Assembly (NCBI RefSeq): GCF_016405905.1
Contig: NZ_JAEFCB010000026.1
Location: forward strand, 1-64,000
Reading direction: 5' to 3'
Length of the DNA stretch: 64,000 nt
Source: Variovorax sp. IB41
Lineage (GTDB): Bacteria > Pseudomonadota > Gammaproteobacteria > Burkholderiales > Burkholderiaceae_C
In this document: piece by piece, positions 42,041-52,353 of the stretch
Layout: each line of letters opens with the position of its first letter
Numbering within the stretch: position 1 is the stretch's first letter
The notes under the pieces: generated by a model
The model's input: the letters and a program-made list of their open reading frames with translations, nothing else
The model's database searches: none
Told to the model about the DNA's origin: nothing
Position numbers and translations under genes: made by a program

Positions 42041-42367
42041 TCAGCCGAAGTGGCAGATGTAGCTGTAGGGCTCGCCGCTCACGCGGATCTGGAAGCTGGA
42101 GTTGCCCGGCACGTTGAACTTCTGGCCCGGGCCCGAAGCGACCCATTCGGTGGTGCCGGACAGCAGGTACTCGCAGCTGCCGGCCGTGCCTTCCATGATC
42201 TCGGGCGCGCCGGTGTTGAAGGTGAGGGTGGACGGCAGGATCACGCCGACCGATTTCTTCGTGCCGTCGGCGAGCGTGAGGCTGTGGCTCACGCATTTGC
42301 CGTCGAAATACACATTGGCCTTGGTGGCCACTGCGGCGCTGTTCAGAGTGTCGGTAGTCGTCGTCAT
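42041..42367 (-). CDS. ppnP: pyrimidine/purine nucleoside phosphorylase (DUF1255 cupin)
   Basis: A 108-aa single-cupin protein: ANVYFDGKCVSHSL, GVILPSTLTFNTGAPEIMEGTAGSCEY, FNVPGNSSFQIRV and a final YSYICHFG. It matches the PpnP/YaiE family, which phosphorolyses several nucleosides. Length is typical (~94-105 aa). Upstream of argG on the same strand. Confidence 0.93.
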   Translation of the reverse strand: MTTTTDTLNSAAVATKANVYFDGKCVSHSLTLADGTKKSVGVILPSTLTFNTGAPEIMEGTAGSCEYLLSGTTEWVASGPGQKFNVPGNSSFQIRVSGEPYSYICHFG

Positions 42368-42480
42368 TGGGTGGCGCCGGCGCCTGGGCGTTCGGCTAAT
42401 CGAGGACGCACCGCACCGGCGGCGCACCCGTCAGGGTTGGGAAAGTCCTCGATTTTAGGGGCTCGACGGCCCCCATCTTC

Positions 42481-43149
42481 TCAACGGTGCCAGCCGCCGC
42501 GGTAACCGCCGTAGCCGCGATAGCCGTAGCCACCCCGGTAGCCGCCGTAGCCGCGGCCGTAGTAGCCGCCGCCCCAACCGCGCGAATACCCCAGGTTCAG
42601 CGAGATGCCGACGGGCGGGTACACGTAGGGCTGCGCATATGGGTAGGAATAGGCGGGCTGCACGTAGACCGGTGGCGCATAGACCGGGGCCGGCTGTGCG
42701 TAGACCGGCGCGCCCTGGCCGGAGACCACCACGCCGGGCTCCGGCACGACGTTTTCCCAGGGGGAACCGCCGCCTTGCTGGCCCTGTTGGTACTGTTCCT
42801 GGTACTGCGGGTCTTGCTGGTACTGCTGGCCGTTGTTGGCCTCGACCGGGTAGACCTGAGGCTGTGGCTGCACGGGCATGCTCGTTGCGCCCGTCGTGGT
42901 CACGCCATAGGCGCTGGCCTGGATCGGGATCGTGGCGCCCGGCCGGCTGGTGGTGCGGGTCGTGTACTGGCGGCCCTGGTATTCGTAGGTGACGTTGTAG
43001 CTGACGTCGCTGCCGGTCGTCTCGCGGATCGGGGTGGCGGAAATCACCCGGGCCTGGACCACCTGCTGGGCCTGCGCGACGGTTGCTCCCGTCGCCAGCA
43101 GCCCGGCCACCGAAAGCCCCGCGAGGGTGCGAAAAACGTGTCTGTTCAT
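42481..43149 (-). CDS. exported Gly/Tyr-rich outer-surface-type protein
   Basis: A 222-aa protein with a signal peptide (LAGLSVAGLLATGATVAQA), an N-terminal domain (VVQARVISATPIRET, SYNVTYEYQGRQYTTRT) seen in many short beta-proteobacterial exported proteins, a Gln-rich middle (QYQQDPQYQEQYQQGQQ), and a C-terminal run of GGY/RGY repeats. Probably envelope-associated; no enzymatic motif. Function unknown. Confidence 0.7.
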   Translation of the reverse strand: MNRHVFRTLAGLSVAGLLATGATVAQAQQVVQARVISATPIRETTGSDVSYNVTYEYQGRQYTTRTTSRPGATIPIQASAYGVTTTGATSMPVQPQPQVYPVEANNGQQYQQDPQYQEQYQQGQQGGGSPWENVVPEPGVVVSGQGAPVYAQPAPVYAPPVYVQPAYSYPYAQPYVYPPVGISLNLGYSRGWGGGYYGRGYGGYRGGYGYRGYGGYRGGWHR

Positions 43150-43207
43150 GGTGTTCTCTCCTGCAGATCGAGGTTGGAGGCCGGCCGGCGAGACGGGGTT
43201 CCGGGGT

Positions 43208-43561
43208 TTACACGGCGTTCACAGCCCAGGTTTGGGCGTCGAATCCCGTCGTAACGCCGGTTTTGGCCCCCCAGTTGACCACCGGACGCTTGATGAGGCT
43301 CGGGTTGGCCAGCAGCACCGCGCGGGCCGAGGCGGCGTCGACCACGCTGTTCTGCGTGGCTTCGTCGAGCTTGCGCCAGGTGGTGCCCCGGCGGTTGACC
43401 AGGGCCTCCCAGCCCGGCTCTTTCAGCCACTGGTCCAGTTCGGCCTCGGGCACGCCCTGTTTCTTGAAATCGTGGAAGGTGTAGGCCACGCCGTGTTCGT
43501 CGAGCCAAGCGCGGGCGCGCTTGACGGTGTCGCAGTTCGGGATGCCGTATAGGGTTGTCAT
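43208..43561 (-). CDS. Spx/MgsR-type ArsC-fold protein (YffB-like)
   Basis: A 117-aa thioredoxin-fold protein starting MTTLYGIPNCDTVKRARAWL, with the single active-site Cys and RPVVNWG near the C-terminus as in YffB. Not a classical arsenate reductase (no CX5R context). Start ATG 43561 or 43570. It diverges from folC with 36 bp between starts. Confidence 0.9.
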   Translation of the reverse strand: MTTLYGIPNCDTVKRARAWLDEHGVAYTFHDFKKQGVPEAELDQWLKEPGWEALVNRRGTTWRKLDEATQNSVVDAASARAVLLANPSLIKRPVVNWGAKTGVTTGFDAQTWAVNAV

Positions 43562-43597
43562 GGCCGCCATGATGCCGCGCCCGGCGGGTCGGCGACA

Positions 43598-44905
43598 ATG
43601 CCGGCCTCCATGGAAACCCTTAACGACTGGCTCGCGCGCGCCGAGCAACTCCATCCCAAGAACATCGAACTGGGCCTCGAACGCGCCAAGGAGATGGCCG
43701 GGCGCCTGGGCCTCACGTTCGGCTGCCCCGTCATCACGGTCGCGGGCACCAACGGCAAGGGCTCGACCTGCGCCATGCTCGAGTCGATCCTGACGCACGC
43801 GGGCTACCGCACCGCCGTGTTCACTTCCCCCCACCTCGTGCGCTTCGAGGAACGGCTGCGCCTGAAGGGCGAATCGGTCGATGCTTCCAAACTGATAGCA
43901 AGCTTCGACGTGGTGGAGAAGGCCCGCGGCGACATGCCCCTGACCTATTTCGAATTCACCACCCTGGGCATCCTGCACTGCATGATCCAGGAAAAGCCCG
44001 ACGTGGCGATCCTGGAAGTCGGCCTCGGCGGCCGGCTCGACGCGGTCAACATCATCGATGCCGACTGCGCGGTCATCACCAGCATCGACCTGGACCACAT
44101 GGAATACCTCGGGCCCGACCGCGAAAGCATCGGCTTCGAGAAGGCCGGCATCCTGCGCGCCGGCAAGGCCGCGATCGTGAGCGATCCGATGCCGCCGCAG
44201 AGCGTGATCGACCACGCCACCGCCATCGGCGCCGACCTCTGGCGCTTTGGCACCGACTTCAACGTGTCGGGCGACAAGCAGCAGTGGGGCTGGTCGGGCC
44301 GCGGCAGGCGCTACAGCGGGCTGGCCTATCCGGCGCTGCGCGGCGCCAACCAGCTCATCAATGCCGCGGGCGTGCTTGCGGCGCTGGAGGCGCTTCGTCC
44401 GCAATTGCCGATCACGGCGCAGGCGGTGCGCAACGGGCTCGCGATGGTCGAGCTGCCGGGCCGCTTCCAGATCGTGCCGGGCGAGCCCGCGCTGGTGCTC
44501 GACGTGGCGCACAACGCGCATGCGGTCGCCGCGCTCGCCGAGAACCTCGACGCGATGGGTTTCTTTCCGACGACGCACGGCGTCTTCGGTGTCATGGCCG
44601 ACAAGGACCTCGCGCCGATCCTGGCGCGCATCGGCCCGATGATCGACCGCTGGTACTTCACCGACCTGCCCACGCCGCGCGCGGCCAAGGCGGCCGATCT
44701 GCTGGCCGCATGGCAGGCGCAGAACACCCGCGCCGATGCTTCCGGCAGCGTGCATGCAGGGCCGATGGACGCGCTGCGCGCAGCCATCGAGCACGCGGAC
44801 CCCGCTGATAGAATCGTGGTCTTCGGATCGTTCTTCACCGTGGGTGGCGTGCTCGAAAACGGCACCCCCCGGCTGCAAGCCAAACACCTGTCGCCGGGCG
44901 GCTGA
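43598..44905 (+). CDS. folC: bifunctional dihydrofolate synthase/folylpolyglutamate synthase
   Basis: A 435-aa enzyme of the Mur-ligase fold. It shows the P-loop ITVAGTNGKGSTCAMLE, TSPHLVRFEERLRLKGE, TYFEFTTLGIL, EVGLGGRLDAVN and VLDVAHNAHAVAAL. It adds glutamate to dihydropteroate and then to folates. Start ATG 43598; ATG 43610 is also possible. First gene of the conserved folC-SPOR-cvpA-purF-metZ-gltX block. Confidence 0.96.
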   Translation: MPASMETLNDWLARAEQLHPKNIELGLERAKEMAGRLGLTFGCPVITVAGTNGKGSTCAMLESILTHAGYRTAVFTSPHLVRFEERLRLKGESVDASKLIASFDVVEKARGDMPLTYFEFTTLGILHCMIQEKPDVAILEVGLGGRLDAVNIIDADCAVITSIDLDHMEYLGPDRESIGFEKAGILRAGKAAIVSDPMPPQSVIDHATAIGADLWRFGTDFNVSGDKQQWGWSGRGRRYSGLAYPALRGANQLINAAGVLAALEALRPQLPITAQAVRNGLAMVELPGRFQIVPGEPALVLDVAHNAHAVAALAENLDAMGFFPTTHGVFGVMADKDLAPILARIGPMIDRWYFTDLPTPRAAKAADLLAAWQAQNTRADASGSVHAGPMDALRAAIEHADPADRIVVFGSFFTVGGVLENGTPRLQAKHLSPGG

Positions 44906-44966
44906 CCGACAGGTCGACCGCACCACCTGGCATCACCTCGCTGCACTCCTTCAGGGATCGAACTTC

Positions 44967-45854
44967 ATGGCGTTTTTCAAGTTCCGCACGCGCGGCCCAC
45001 AAGGCAACGAAGGACGCAACGCCCCGGCGGCCGTCCCCGCGGAAAGTGTCGAAACCATGCGTCGGCGCGCGCGCCATCGGTTGCTGGGCGCCGCAGTGCT
45101 GGTGCTGCTGGGCGTGATCGGCTTCCCGCTGCTGTTCGACACGCAGCCGCGGCCCGTGTCGGTCGACATCCCCATCGAGATTCCGGACCGCAACAAGGTC
45201 AAGCCGCTGCCCGTGCCCAATGCACCTGCAACAGCGCCCGCAACGAGCAGCGCGCCGGCTGCCCCCGACAACAGCGCCCGCGTGGCGGCTGCCTCGTCGG
45301 CCGGCGGCATGATCACCGAGACCGCCGATGGCACCGTGATCGAGTCCGGCAAGCCGGTGGCCAGCACGCCGCCGGCCGCCGAAACCAAGCCCAAGCCAGA
45401 ACCGAAACCGGAACCCAAGCCCGAACCGAAACCCGAGGCCAAGCCGAAGCCCGAACCCAAGCCCGAGGCCAAGGAATCCAAGCCGAAGCCGGAGCCGAAA
45501 CCCGAGGCCAAGCCGAAGCCGGAGACCAAGCCCGCCGCCTCCGCCGACGACGGCGCCCGCGCCCGCGCATTGCTCGAAGGCAAGCCCATCAGCACCACGC
45601 CCAAGCCGGCCGCCGGCGACGACGCCGGCCGCTTCATCGTGCAGGTCGGTGCGTTCGCCGATGCCGACAAGGCGCGCGAAGTGCGCCAGAAGCTGGAGCG
45701 CGCGGGCCTGAAGACCTATGTGAACGTCGCCAAGACGGCCGATGGCGAGCGCACGCGTGTGCGTGTCGGCCCCTTCGCGTCGCGCGCCGAGGCGGACAAG
45801 GCGGCGGAGAAGGTCAAGGGCTTGTCTTTGTCGGCCGCGATCCTCACGTTGTAA
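44967..45854 (+). CDS. SPOR-domain cell-division protein (DedD-like)
   Basis: A 295-aa bitopic membrane protein: a cytoplasmic N-terminus, one membrane span (LLGAAVLVLLGVIGFPLLF, ~40-58), a long periplasmic linker of tandem Lys-Pro-Glu-Pro units (~140-195, DNA 45385-45535), and a SPOR domain (~221-295, RFIVQVGAFADADKAREVRQKL). SPOR domains bind denuded septal peptidoglycan. Position after folC matches dedD. Confidence 0.9.
   Translation: MAFFKFRTRGPQGNEGRNAPAAVPAESVETMRRRARHRLLGAAVLVLLGVIGFPLLFDTQPRPVSVDIPIEIPDRNKVKPLPVPNAPATAPATSSAPAAPDNSARVAAASSAGGMITETADGTVIESGKPVASTPPAAETKPKPEPKPEPKPEPKPEAKPKPEPKPEAKESKPKPEPKPEAKPKPETKPAASADDGARARALLEGKPISTTPKPAAGDDAGRFIVQVGAFADADKAREVRQKLERAGLKTYVNVAKTADGERTRVRVGPFASRAEADKAAEKVKGLSLSAAILTL
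45385..45535 (+). repeat. in-frame EPKP-type tandem repeat within the SPOR gene
   Basis: Roughly a dozen imperfect copies of a 6-bp/12-bp unit (AAGCCC/GAACCG variants) encode alternating KPEP and EAKP residues. It is coding and is probably an extended periplasmic spacer; copy number may vary between strains. Confidence 0.8.
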
Positions 45855-45872
45855 GCGCAGGCGCCTGCTGCC

Positions 45873-46358
45873 GTGGCCCTGCTCGACTGGATCGCCGTCA
45901 CGCTCATCGTGGTGTCGATGCTGTTCGGCCTCATGCGGGGCCTGGTGTTCGAAGTGATTTCGCTGGTGGGCTGGGTGGCCGCTTTCATCGCCGCCCAGTG
46001 GCTGGCCTCCGATGTGGCGGCGTGGCTGCCGTTCGGCGAGCCGCAGGCCACGTGGCGTTATCCACTGGCGTTCGTGCTGGTGTTCGTGGCGGTGGCGTTC
46101 GGCGCGGGGCTCGTGGCAGCCTTGACGCGCAAGCTGATCACCGTGGTGGGCCTTCGGCCCGTGGACCGGATTTTGGGAGCTGCCTTCGGTGCGGCGCGGG
46201 GCGCAGTGGCCCTGCTCGTGCTGGCAGTCGTTGTTCATTTGCTGGTGTTGAGCGACAGTGCCTGGTGGCGCGACTCGCTCAGTGCCGGTGTTCTCGATGC
46301 GGCATTGCAGGGCCTGAAACCCGCGCTGCCTGAAAAGTTGGCAAGCTACCTGCCCTGA
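45873..46358 (+). CDS. cvpA: CvpA family membrane protein
   Basis: A 161-aa protein with four hydrophobic spans starting at GTG 45873 (VALLDWIAVTLIVVSMLFGLMRG). It has the family pattern GLVFEVISLVGWVAAFIAAQWLA and GLRPVDRILGAAFGAARGAVALLVL. Member of the colicin V production/envelope maintenance family. purF follows 12 bp later as in many Proteobacteria. Confidence 0.92.
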   Translation: MALLDWIAVTLIVVSMLFGLMRGLVFEVISLVGWVAAFIAAQWLASDVAAWLPFGEPQATWRYPLAFVLVFVAVAFGAGLVAALTRKLITVVGLRPVDRILGAAFGAARGAVALLVLAVVVHLLVLSDSAWWRDSLSAGVLDAALQGLKPALPEKLASYLP

Positions 46359-46370
46359 GAGGAATCGTTC

Positions 46371-47876
<1,506 letters not shown>

Positions 47877-47884
47877 GAGCTGAA

Positions 47885-49105
47885 GTGACCGACGAAAGAA
47901 CCCTGCCGCCCGGACTGCACCGCGACACGCTCGCGCTGCGCACCGGGTTGGCGCCCAGCCAGCATGGCGAGCATTCCGAAGCGCTGTTCCTGACCAGCGG
48001 CTTCGTGCAGCCCGATGCCGAGACCTCGGCACGCCGCTTCGCCGGCACCGAGCAGGGCTTTACCTATTCGCGCACCTCCAACCCGACGGTGACCAGCTTC
48101 GAGCAGCGCCTGGCCGCGCTCGAAGGCACCGAAGCGGCCATCGGCGCTTCGACCGGCATGGGCGCGATCCTCATGATGTGCATGGGGCTGCTGAAGGCCG
48201 GCGACCATGTGATCTGCTCGCGCTCTGTGTTCGGCTCCACGCTGAATCTGTTCGGCAAGGAGTTCGCCAAGTTCGGCGTCGAGACCACCTTCGTCTCGCA
48301 GACCGACGTGGCCGAATGGCGCGCGGCGATCAAGCCCAACACCAAGCTGCTGTTCGCAGAGACGCCGACCAATCCGCTGACGGAAGTCTGCGACATCCGG
48401 GCTCTCGCCGACCTGGCGCACGGCGCGGGCGCGCTGCTCGCGGTCGACAACTGTTTCTGCACGCCTGCGCTGCAGCGGCCGGCCGAGCTGGGCGCGGACC
48501 TCATCATCCATTCGGGCACCAAGTACCTGGACGGCCAGGGCCGTGTGATGGCCGGTGCGATCTGCGGTCCGTCGAAGCTCATCGTCGATGTGTTCGGCCC
48601 GATCGTGCGCACCGCCGGCATGGCGCTGTCGCCGTTCAATGCGTGGGTCGTGCTCAAGGGCCTCGAGACGCTCGGCATCCGCATGAAGGCGCAGTGCGCG
48701 AACGCGCTGGCCGTGGCGCAATGGCTCGAGCAGCAGCCGGGCATCGCGCGCGTCTACTACCCGGGCCTCGCTTCGCATGGGCAGCATGAGCTTGCGATGC
48801 GCCAGCAGTCGGGGCAGGGCGGGGCGGTGGTGTCGTTCGACGTGGTCGGCGACACGCCCGAAGCCGCGCGCGCCAACGCCTTCCACGTGATCAACAGCAC
48901 CCGCGTGGTAAGCATCGCCACCAACCTGGGCGACACCAAGACCATCATCACGCACCCCGGCACGACCTCGCACGGCCGGCTCACCGAAGTGCAGCGCCAG
49001 GCGGCAGGCATCAGCCAGGGGCTGATCCGTCTCGCGGTCGGCCTCGAGTACATCGACGACATCACGGCCGATCTTTCGCGCGGCCTGAGCACCCTGAATT
49101 CCTGA
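47885..49105 (+). CDS. metZ: O-succinylhomoserine sulfhydrylase
   Basis: A 406-aa PLP enzyme from GTG 47885 (VTDERTLPPGLHRDTLALRTG). The PLP lysine is in IIHSGTKYLDGQGRVMAG; also YSRTSNPTVTSFEQRLAALEG and LFAETPTNPL. It makes homocysteine directly from O-succinylhomoserine and sulfide. The position after purF is typical for metZ. 8 bp after purF and 10 bp before gltX. Confidence 0.94.
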   Translation: MTDERTLPPGLHRDTLALRTGLAPSQHGEHSEALFLTSGFVQPDAETSARRFAGTEQGFTYSRTSNPTVTSFEQRLAALEGTEAAIGASTGMGAILMMCMGLLKAGDHVICSRSVFGSTLNLFGKEFAKFGVETTFVSQTDVAEWRAAIKPNTKLLFAETPTNPLTEVCDIRALADLAHGAGALLAVDNCFCTPALQRPAELGADLIIHSGTKYLDGQGRVMAGAICGPSKLIVDVFGPIVRTAGMALSPFNAWVVLKGLETLGIRMKAQCANALAVAQWLEQQPGIARVYYPGLASHGQHELAMRQQSGQGGAVVSFDVVGDTPEAARANAFHVINSTRVVSIATNLGDTKTIITHPGTTSHGRLTEVQRQAAGISQGLIRLAVGLEYIDDITADLSRGLSTLNS

Positions 49106-49115
49106 ATCGAGTTTC

Positions 49116-50504
49116 ATGACCGGCAAAGTTCGCACCCGCATCGCTCCGTCTCCCACCGGCTTTCTTCACCTGGGCACGGCCCGCACCGCGCTCTATTCGT
49201 GGGCGTACGCGCGCCACCACGGCGGCGAATTCGTGCTGCGCATCGAGGACACCGACGTGGCCCGCTCCACGCAGGACTCGACCGACCAGATCCTCGCGTC
49301 GATGCACTGGCTCGGCCTGGACTACGACGAAGGCCCGATCTACCAGATGCAACGGTTGGAGCGCTACCGCGAAGTGATCGCGCAGATGCTCGCGGCCGGC
49401 ACGGCCTACCACTGCTACTGCACACCGGCCGAGCTCGACGAGATGCGCGAAGCGCAACGTGCGCGCGGCGAGAAGACGCTGTACGACCGTCGCTGGCGCC
49501 CCGAGGCGGGCAAGGTGCTGCCGCCCGTGCCCGAAGGCGTGCCGCCGGTGGTGCGCTTCTGCAATCCGCCCGAAGGCGACGTGACGTGGAACGACCTCGT
49601 CAAGGGCGAGATCACCATCAACAACCGCGAGATCGACGACCTCATTATCTTGAGGCCCGACGGTGTGCCCACGTACAACTTCGCGGTCGTGGTCGACGAC
49701 TGGGACATGAACATCACGCACGTGTTCCGCGGCGACGAGCACATCAACAACACGCCGTGGCAGATCAACATCTTCCGCGCGCTCGGCGCACCGCTGCCGC
49801 AGTTCGGCCATGTGCCGGTGATCCTGGGCGACGACGGACAGAAGCTCTCCAAGCGCCGCGGCGCGGTGAGCGTCACCGCCTATGAAGAGAACGGCTACCT
49901 GCCCGAAGCGATGCTGAACTACCTCGCGCGCCTGGGTTGGAGCCACGGCGACGACGAGCTCTTCACGCGTGAGCAGATGGTCAGCTGGTTCGACGGCTCG
50001 CACCTGTCCAAGAGCCCTGCGCAATGGGATGCGGCCAAGCTCGCGTGGGTCAACGCGCAGTACATCAAGGCGAAGGCCGATGCGGAACTCGCGCCGCTCG
50101 TGGCCGCGCAACTGAAGAAGCGCGGCATCGAGGCGGACGACCGGCTCACGGCCATCTGCGCGCTCTTCAAGGACCGCTGCGAAACCACGGTCGCGCTGGC
50201 CGATTGGGCCGCCGCGTTCTACACCGACGTGACGCCGAGCGATGCCGATCGCGCGCAGCACGTCACCGATGCGGTGAAGCCCGTCCTCGCGACGCTCGCA
50301 GAGAAGCTCGCGGACGTGACGTGGGAAAAAGTTTCGATCGCCGCGGCCATCAAGGAAGTTCTGGCCGCGCATTCTGTGAAAATGCCCGTGTTGGCCATGC
50401 CGGTTCGCGTCCTCGTGATGGGAACACCGCAGACGCCATCCCTCGATTCGGTGCTCGCACTCTTTTCTCGCGAAAAAGTTGTGGAGCGTTTGAAAAGGGC
50501 CTGA
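49116..50504 (+). CDS. gltX: glutamate--tRNA ligase
   Basis: A 462-aa class I synthetase: RTRIAPSPTGFLHLGTARTAL (HIGH-type), FVLRIEDTDVARS, GDEHINNTPWQINIF and KLSKRRGAVSV (KMSKS-type). It charges tRNA-Glu, a gene for which lies ~200 bp downstream. The three tRNAs follow the same direction. Confidence 0.97.
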   Translation: MTGKVRTRIAPSPTGFLHLGTARTALYSWAYARHHGGEFVLRIEDTDVARSTQDSTDQILASMHWLGLDYDEGPIYQMQRLERYREVIAQMLAAGTAYHCYCTPAELDEMREAQRARGEKTLYDRRWRPEAGKVLPPVPEGVPPVVRFCNPPEGDVTWNDLVKGEITINNREIDDLIILRPDGVPTYNFAVVVDDWDMNITHVFRGDEHINNTPWQINIFRALGAPLPQFGHVPVILGDDGQKLSKRRGAVSVTAYEENGYLPEAMLNYLARLGWSHGDDELFTREQMVSWFDGSHLSKSPAQWDAAKLAWVNAQYIKAKADAELAPLVAAQLKKRGIEADDRLTAICALFKDRCETTVALADWAAAFYTDVTPSDADRAQHVTDAVKPVLATLAEKLADVTWEKVSIAAAIKEVLAAHSVKMPVLAMPVRVLVMGTPQTPSLDSVLALFSREKVVERLKRA

Positions 50505-50520
50505 TTTTTCGGTCTATAAT
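50490..50520 (+). promoter_or_regulatory. sigma70 promoter for the tRNA cluster
   Basis: TTGAAA (50490-50495) and TATAAT (50515-50520), with a 19-bp spacer, overlapping the last codons of gltX. It sits ~57 bp before tRNA-Ala. The -10 is a perfect consensus; the spacer is slightly long. Confidence 0.6.
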
Positions 50521-50576
50521 TTGAGGCTCGACACCGACACACGGTAATTCTGAAAAGAAGAACCTGAAAGTCAAAT

Positions 50577-50652
<76 letters not shown>

Positions 50653-50708
50653 TCAAAAAGTGTCGAGAAGAAGATAAGTGCTGATCGCAGCACGGTTCCT
50701 AAGGTTTT

Positions 50709-50784
50709 GACCCTATCGTCTAGAGGCCTAGGACACCACCCTTTCACGGTGGCTACCGGGGTTCGAATCCCCGTAGGGTCGCCA
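50709..50784 (+). tRNA. tRNA-Glu (anticodon TTC)
   Basis: A 76-base tRNA with CCA: GACCCTA acceptor with TAGGGTC, D loop CTAGAGGCCTAGGAC, anticodon loop CTTTCAC (TTC), T arm GGGGTTCGAATCCCC. Close to the E. coli tRNA-Glu sequence. Confidence 0.96.
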
Positions 50785-50853
50785 GTTTCATGCAAGTGAA
50801 GCAGGCACAAGTCGTCAGCACTTGGCTCCGCAAGGAGTGAACGTTGTCTACCA

Positions 50854-50930
50854 GGAGTGGTAGTTCAGTTGGTTAGAATACCGGCCTGTCACGCCGGGGG
50901 TCGCGGGTTCGAGTCCCGTCCACTCCGCCA
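50854..50930 (+). tRNA. tRNA-Asp (anticodon GTC)
   Basis: A 77-base tRNA with CCA: GGAGTGG acceptor with CCACTCC, D arm GTTCAGTTGGTTAGAAT, anticodon loop CTGTCAC (GTC), T arm GCGGGTTCGAGTCCCGT. Last gene of the tRNA operon, just before a terminator. Confidence 0.96.
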
Positions 50931-50936
50931 GTCAGA

Positions 50937-50970
50937 AGCCCCTGCAATTCAATGAGTTGCAGGGGCTTTT
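50937..50970 (+). terminator. Rho-independent terminator of the tRNA operon
   Basis: A perfect 11-bp stem AGCCCCTGCAA (50937-50947) / TTGCAGGGGCT (50957-50967) followed by TTT. It starts 7 bp after tRNA-Asp. From here to 51241 (271 bp) no gene was seen. Confidence 0.9.
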
Positions 50971-51241
50971 CACTTTCCGGGTCCGCCACATGCATCGAGC
51001 GCGTCGACCCTGGAAATCACCGCACTCAAAGCAGTTCAAGCTCGCTTCTTCCGAGCCCGAAGCCTTCGCGAAATTAGAAGGTGATGGCGCATTTCTCTCC
51101 GCCAGGAAGTGCCATCTAGCTCTTGAGTCGTGCCGTCGAGCCTTCTGATAATGGCAAGACAAAGTACGTGCGAACCCCCATCCGGTGGCACGCCACCTGC
51201 TTCTAGACTTGTTCGTGAAACAGTCTTCAAGCAGGTATCCG

Positions 51242-52321
51242 ATGCAACGAAAACACAGAATCGCCGTCATCCCGGGTGACGGCATCGGGGTCGAGGTGAT
51301 GCCCGAAGGCCTTCGCGTGCTCGAGGCCGTGAGCCGCAAGTTCGGCATCGACTTCAGCTTCGATCATTTCGACTGGGGCTCGGACCACTACGTGCGCCAC
51401 GGCCTCATGATGCCGGCCGACTGGGACGACCAGATCAAGGGCCACGACGCCATCTACTTCGGCGCCGTCGGTGCGCCCGACAAGGTGCCCGACCACATCG
51501 CGGTGTGGGGCCTCCTCATCAAGATCCGCCGCGAGTTCGACCAGTACGTGAACCTGCGCCCCGTGCGCCTGATGCCCGGCGTGCCCGGGCCGCTGGCGCA
51601 CCGCAAGCCCGGCGACATCGACTTCTTCGTCGTGCGCGAGAACACCGAAGGCGAGTACACCTCCGTCGGCGGCCGCCTCTTCGAAGGCACGCCGCGCGAA
51701 ATGGCGATCCAGGAGGCCGTGTTCACGCGCCACGGCGTGGATCGCATCCTCAAGTACGCCTACGAACTCGCGAGCAAGCGCCCGCGCAAGAACCTCGTGG
51801 CGGCGACCAAGTCGAATGGCATCGCGATCACCATGCCGTACTGGGACGAGCGCCTGGCCGAGATGGCCAAGCGCCATCCCGACATCGCCACGAGCAAGTA
51901 CCACATCGACATCCTGTGCGCGCACTTCGTGCAGCACCCCGACTGGTTCGACGTGGTCGTGGCCTCCAACCTCTTCGGCGACATCCTCTCGGACCTCGGC
52001 CCGGCATGCACCGGCACGATCGGCATCGCACCATCGGCGAACCTGAACCCCGAGCGCGCGTTCCCCTCGCTCTTCGAACCGGTGCACGGCTCGGCGCCCG
52101 ACATCGCGGGCAAGGGCATCGCCAACCCGATTGGCCAGATCTGGTCGGCCGCGCTGATGCTGGATCACCTGGGCAACGGCGACCCCGTGTACGCACAGGC
52201 CTCGGCCGCGGTGATCTCGGCCGTCGAAACCGTGCTGGGCGAAGGCCCGCGCACGCGCGACATGGGCGGCACGGCGAGCACGGTCGACGTGGGCCGCGCC
52301 GTCGCCAGCTGCATTGCATGA
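51242..52321 (+). CDS. tartrate/D-malate dehydrogenase-type beta-decarboxylating dehydrogenase
   Basis: A 359-aa NAD-dependent enzyme of the isopropylmalate/isocitrate dehydrogenase family: IAVIPGDGIGVEVMPEG, VNLRPVRLMPGVPGPL, FFVVRENTEGEYTSVGG, NLFGDILSDLGPACTGTIGIAPSANLNPE and EPVHGSAPDIAGKGIANPIG. Sequence features (VPDHIAVWGLL) are those of tartrate dehydrogenase/D-malate dehydrogenase rather than LeuB. Acts on tartrate, D-malate or similar hydroxydicarboxylates. Start ATG 51242. First gene of the catabolic locus. Confidence 0.88.
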   Translation: MQRKHRIAVIPGDGIGVEVMPEGLRVLEAVSRKFGIDFSFDHFDWGSDHYVRHGLMMPADWDDQIKGHDAIYFGAVGAPDKVPDHIAVWGLLIKIRREFDQYVNLRPVRLMPGVPGPLAHRKPGDIDFFVVRENTEGEYTSVGGRLFEGTPREMAIQEAVFTRHGVDRILKYAYELASKRPRKNLVAATKSNGIAITMPYWDERLAEMAKRHPDIATSKYHIDILCAHFVQHPDWFDVVVASNLFGDILSDLGPACTGTIGIAPSANLNPERAFPSLFEPVHGSAPDIAGKGIANPIGQIWSAALMLDHLGNGDPVYAQASAAVISAVETVLGEGPRTRDMGGTASTVDVGRAVASCIA

Positions 52322-52353
52322 CCCGCCCCAACGCGAGGCCCAGGGGCAGCTAG

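Noticed and set aside
43208..44926. Apparent 572-codon fusion ending in the Spx-like protein
   Set aside because: The extra part is antisense to folC; Spx-like proteins are ~115 aa and start at 43561.
45385..45535. Possible CRISPR-like tandem repeat
   Set aside because: Unit is 6-12 bp, in frame, and encodes the KPEP linker of the SPOR protein.
50971..51241. Possible small gene between the tRNA terminator and the dehydrogenase
   Set aside because: Frames are short, lack ribosome sites and have no recognisable product.
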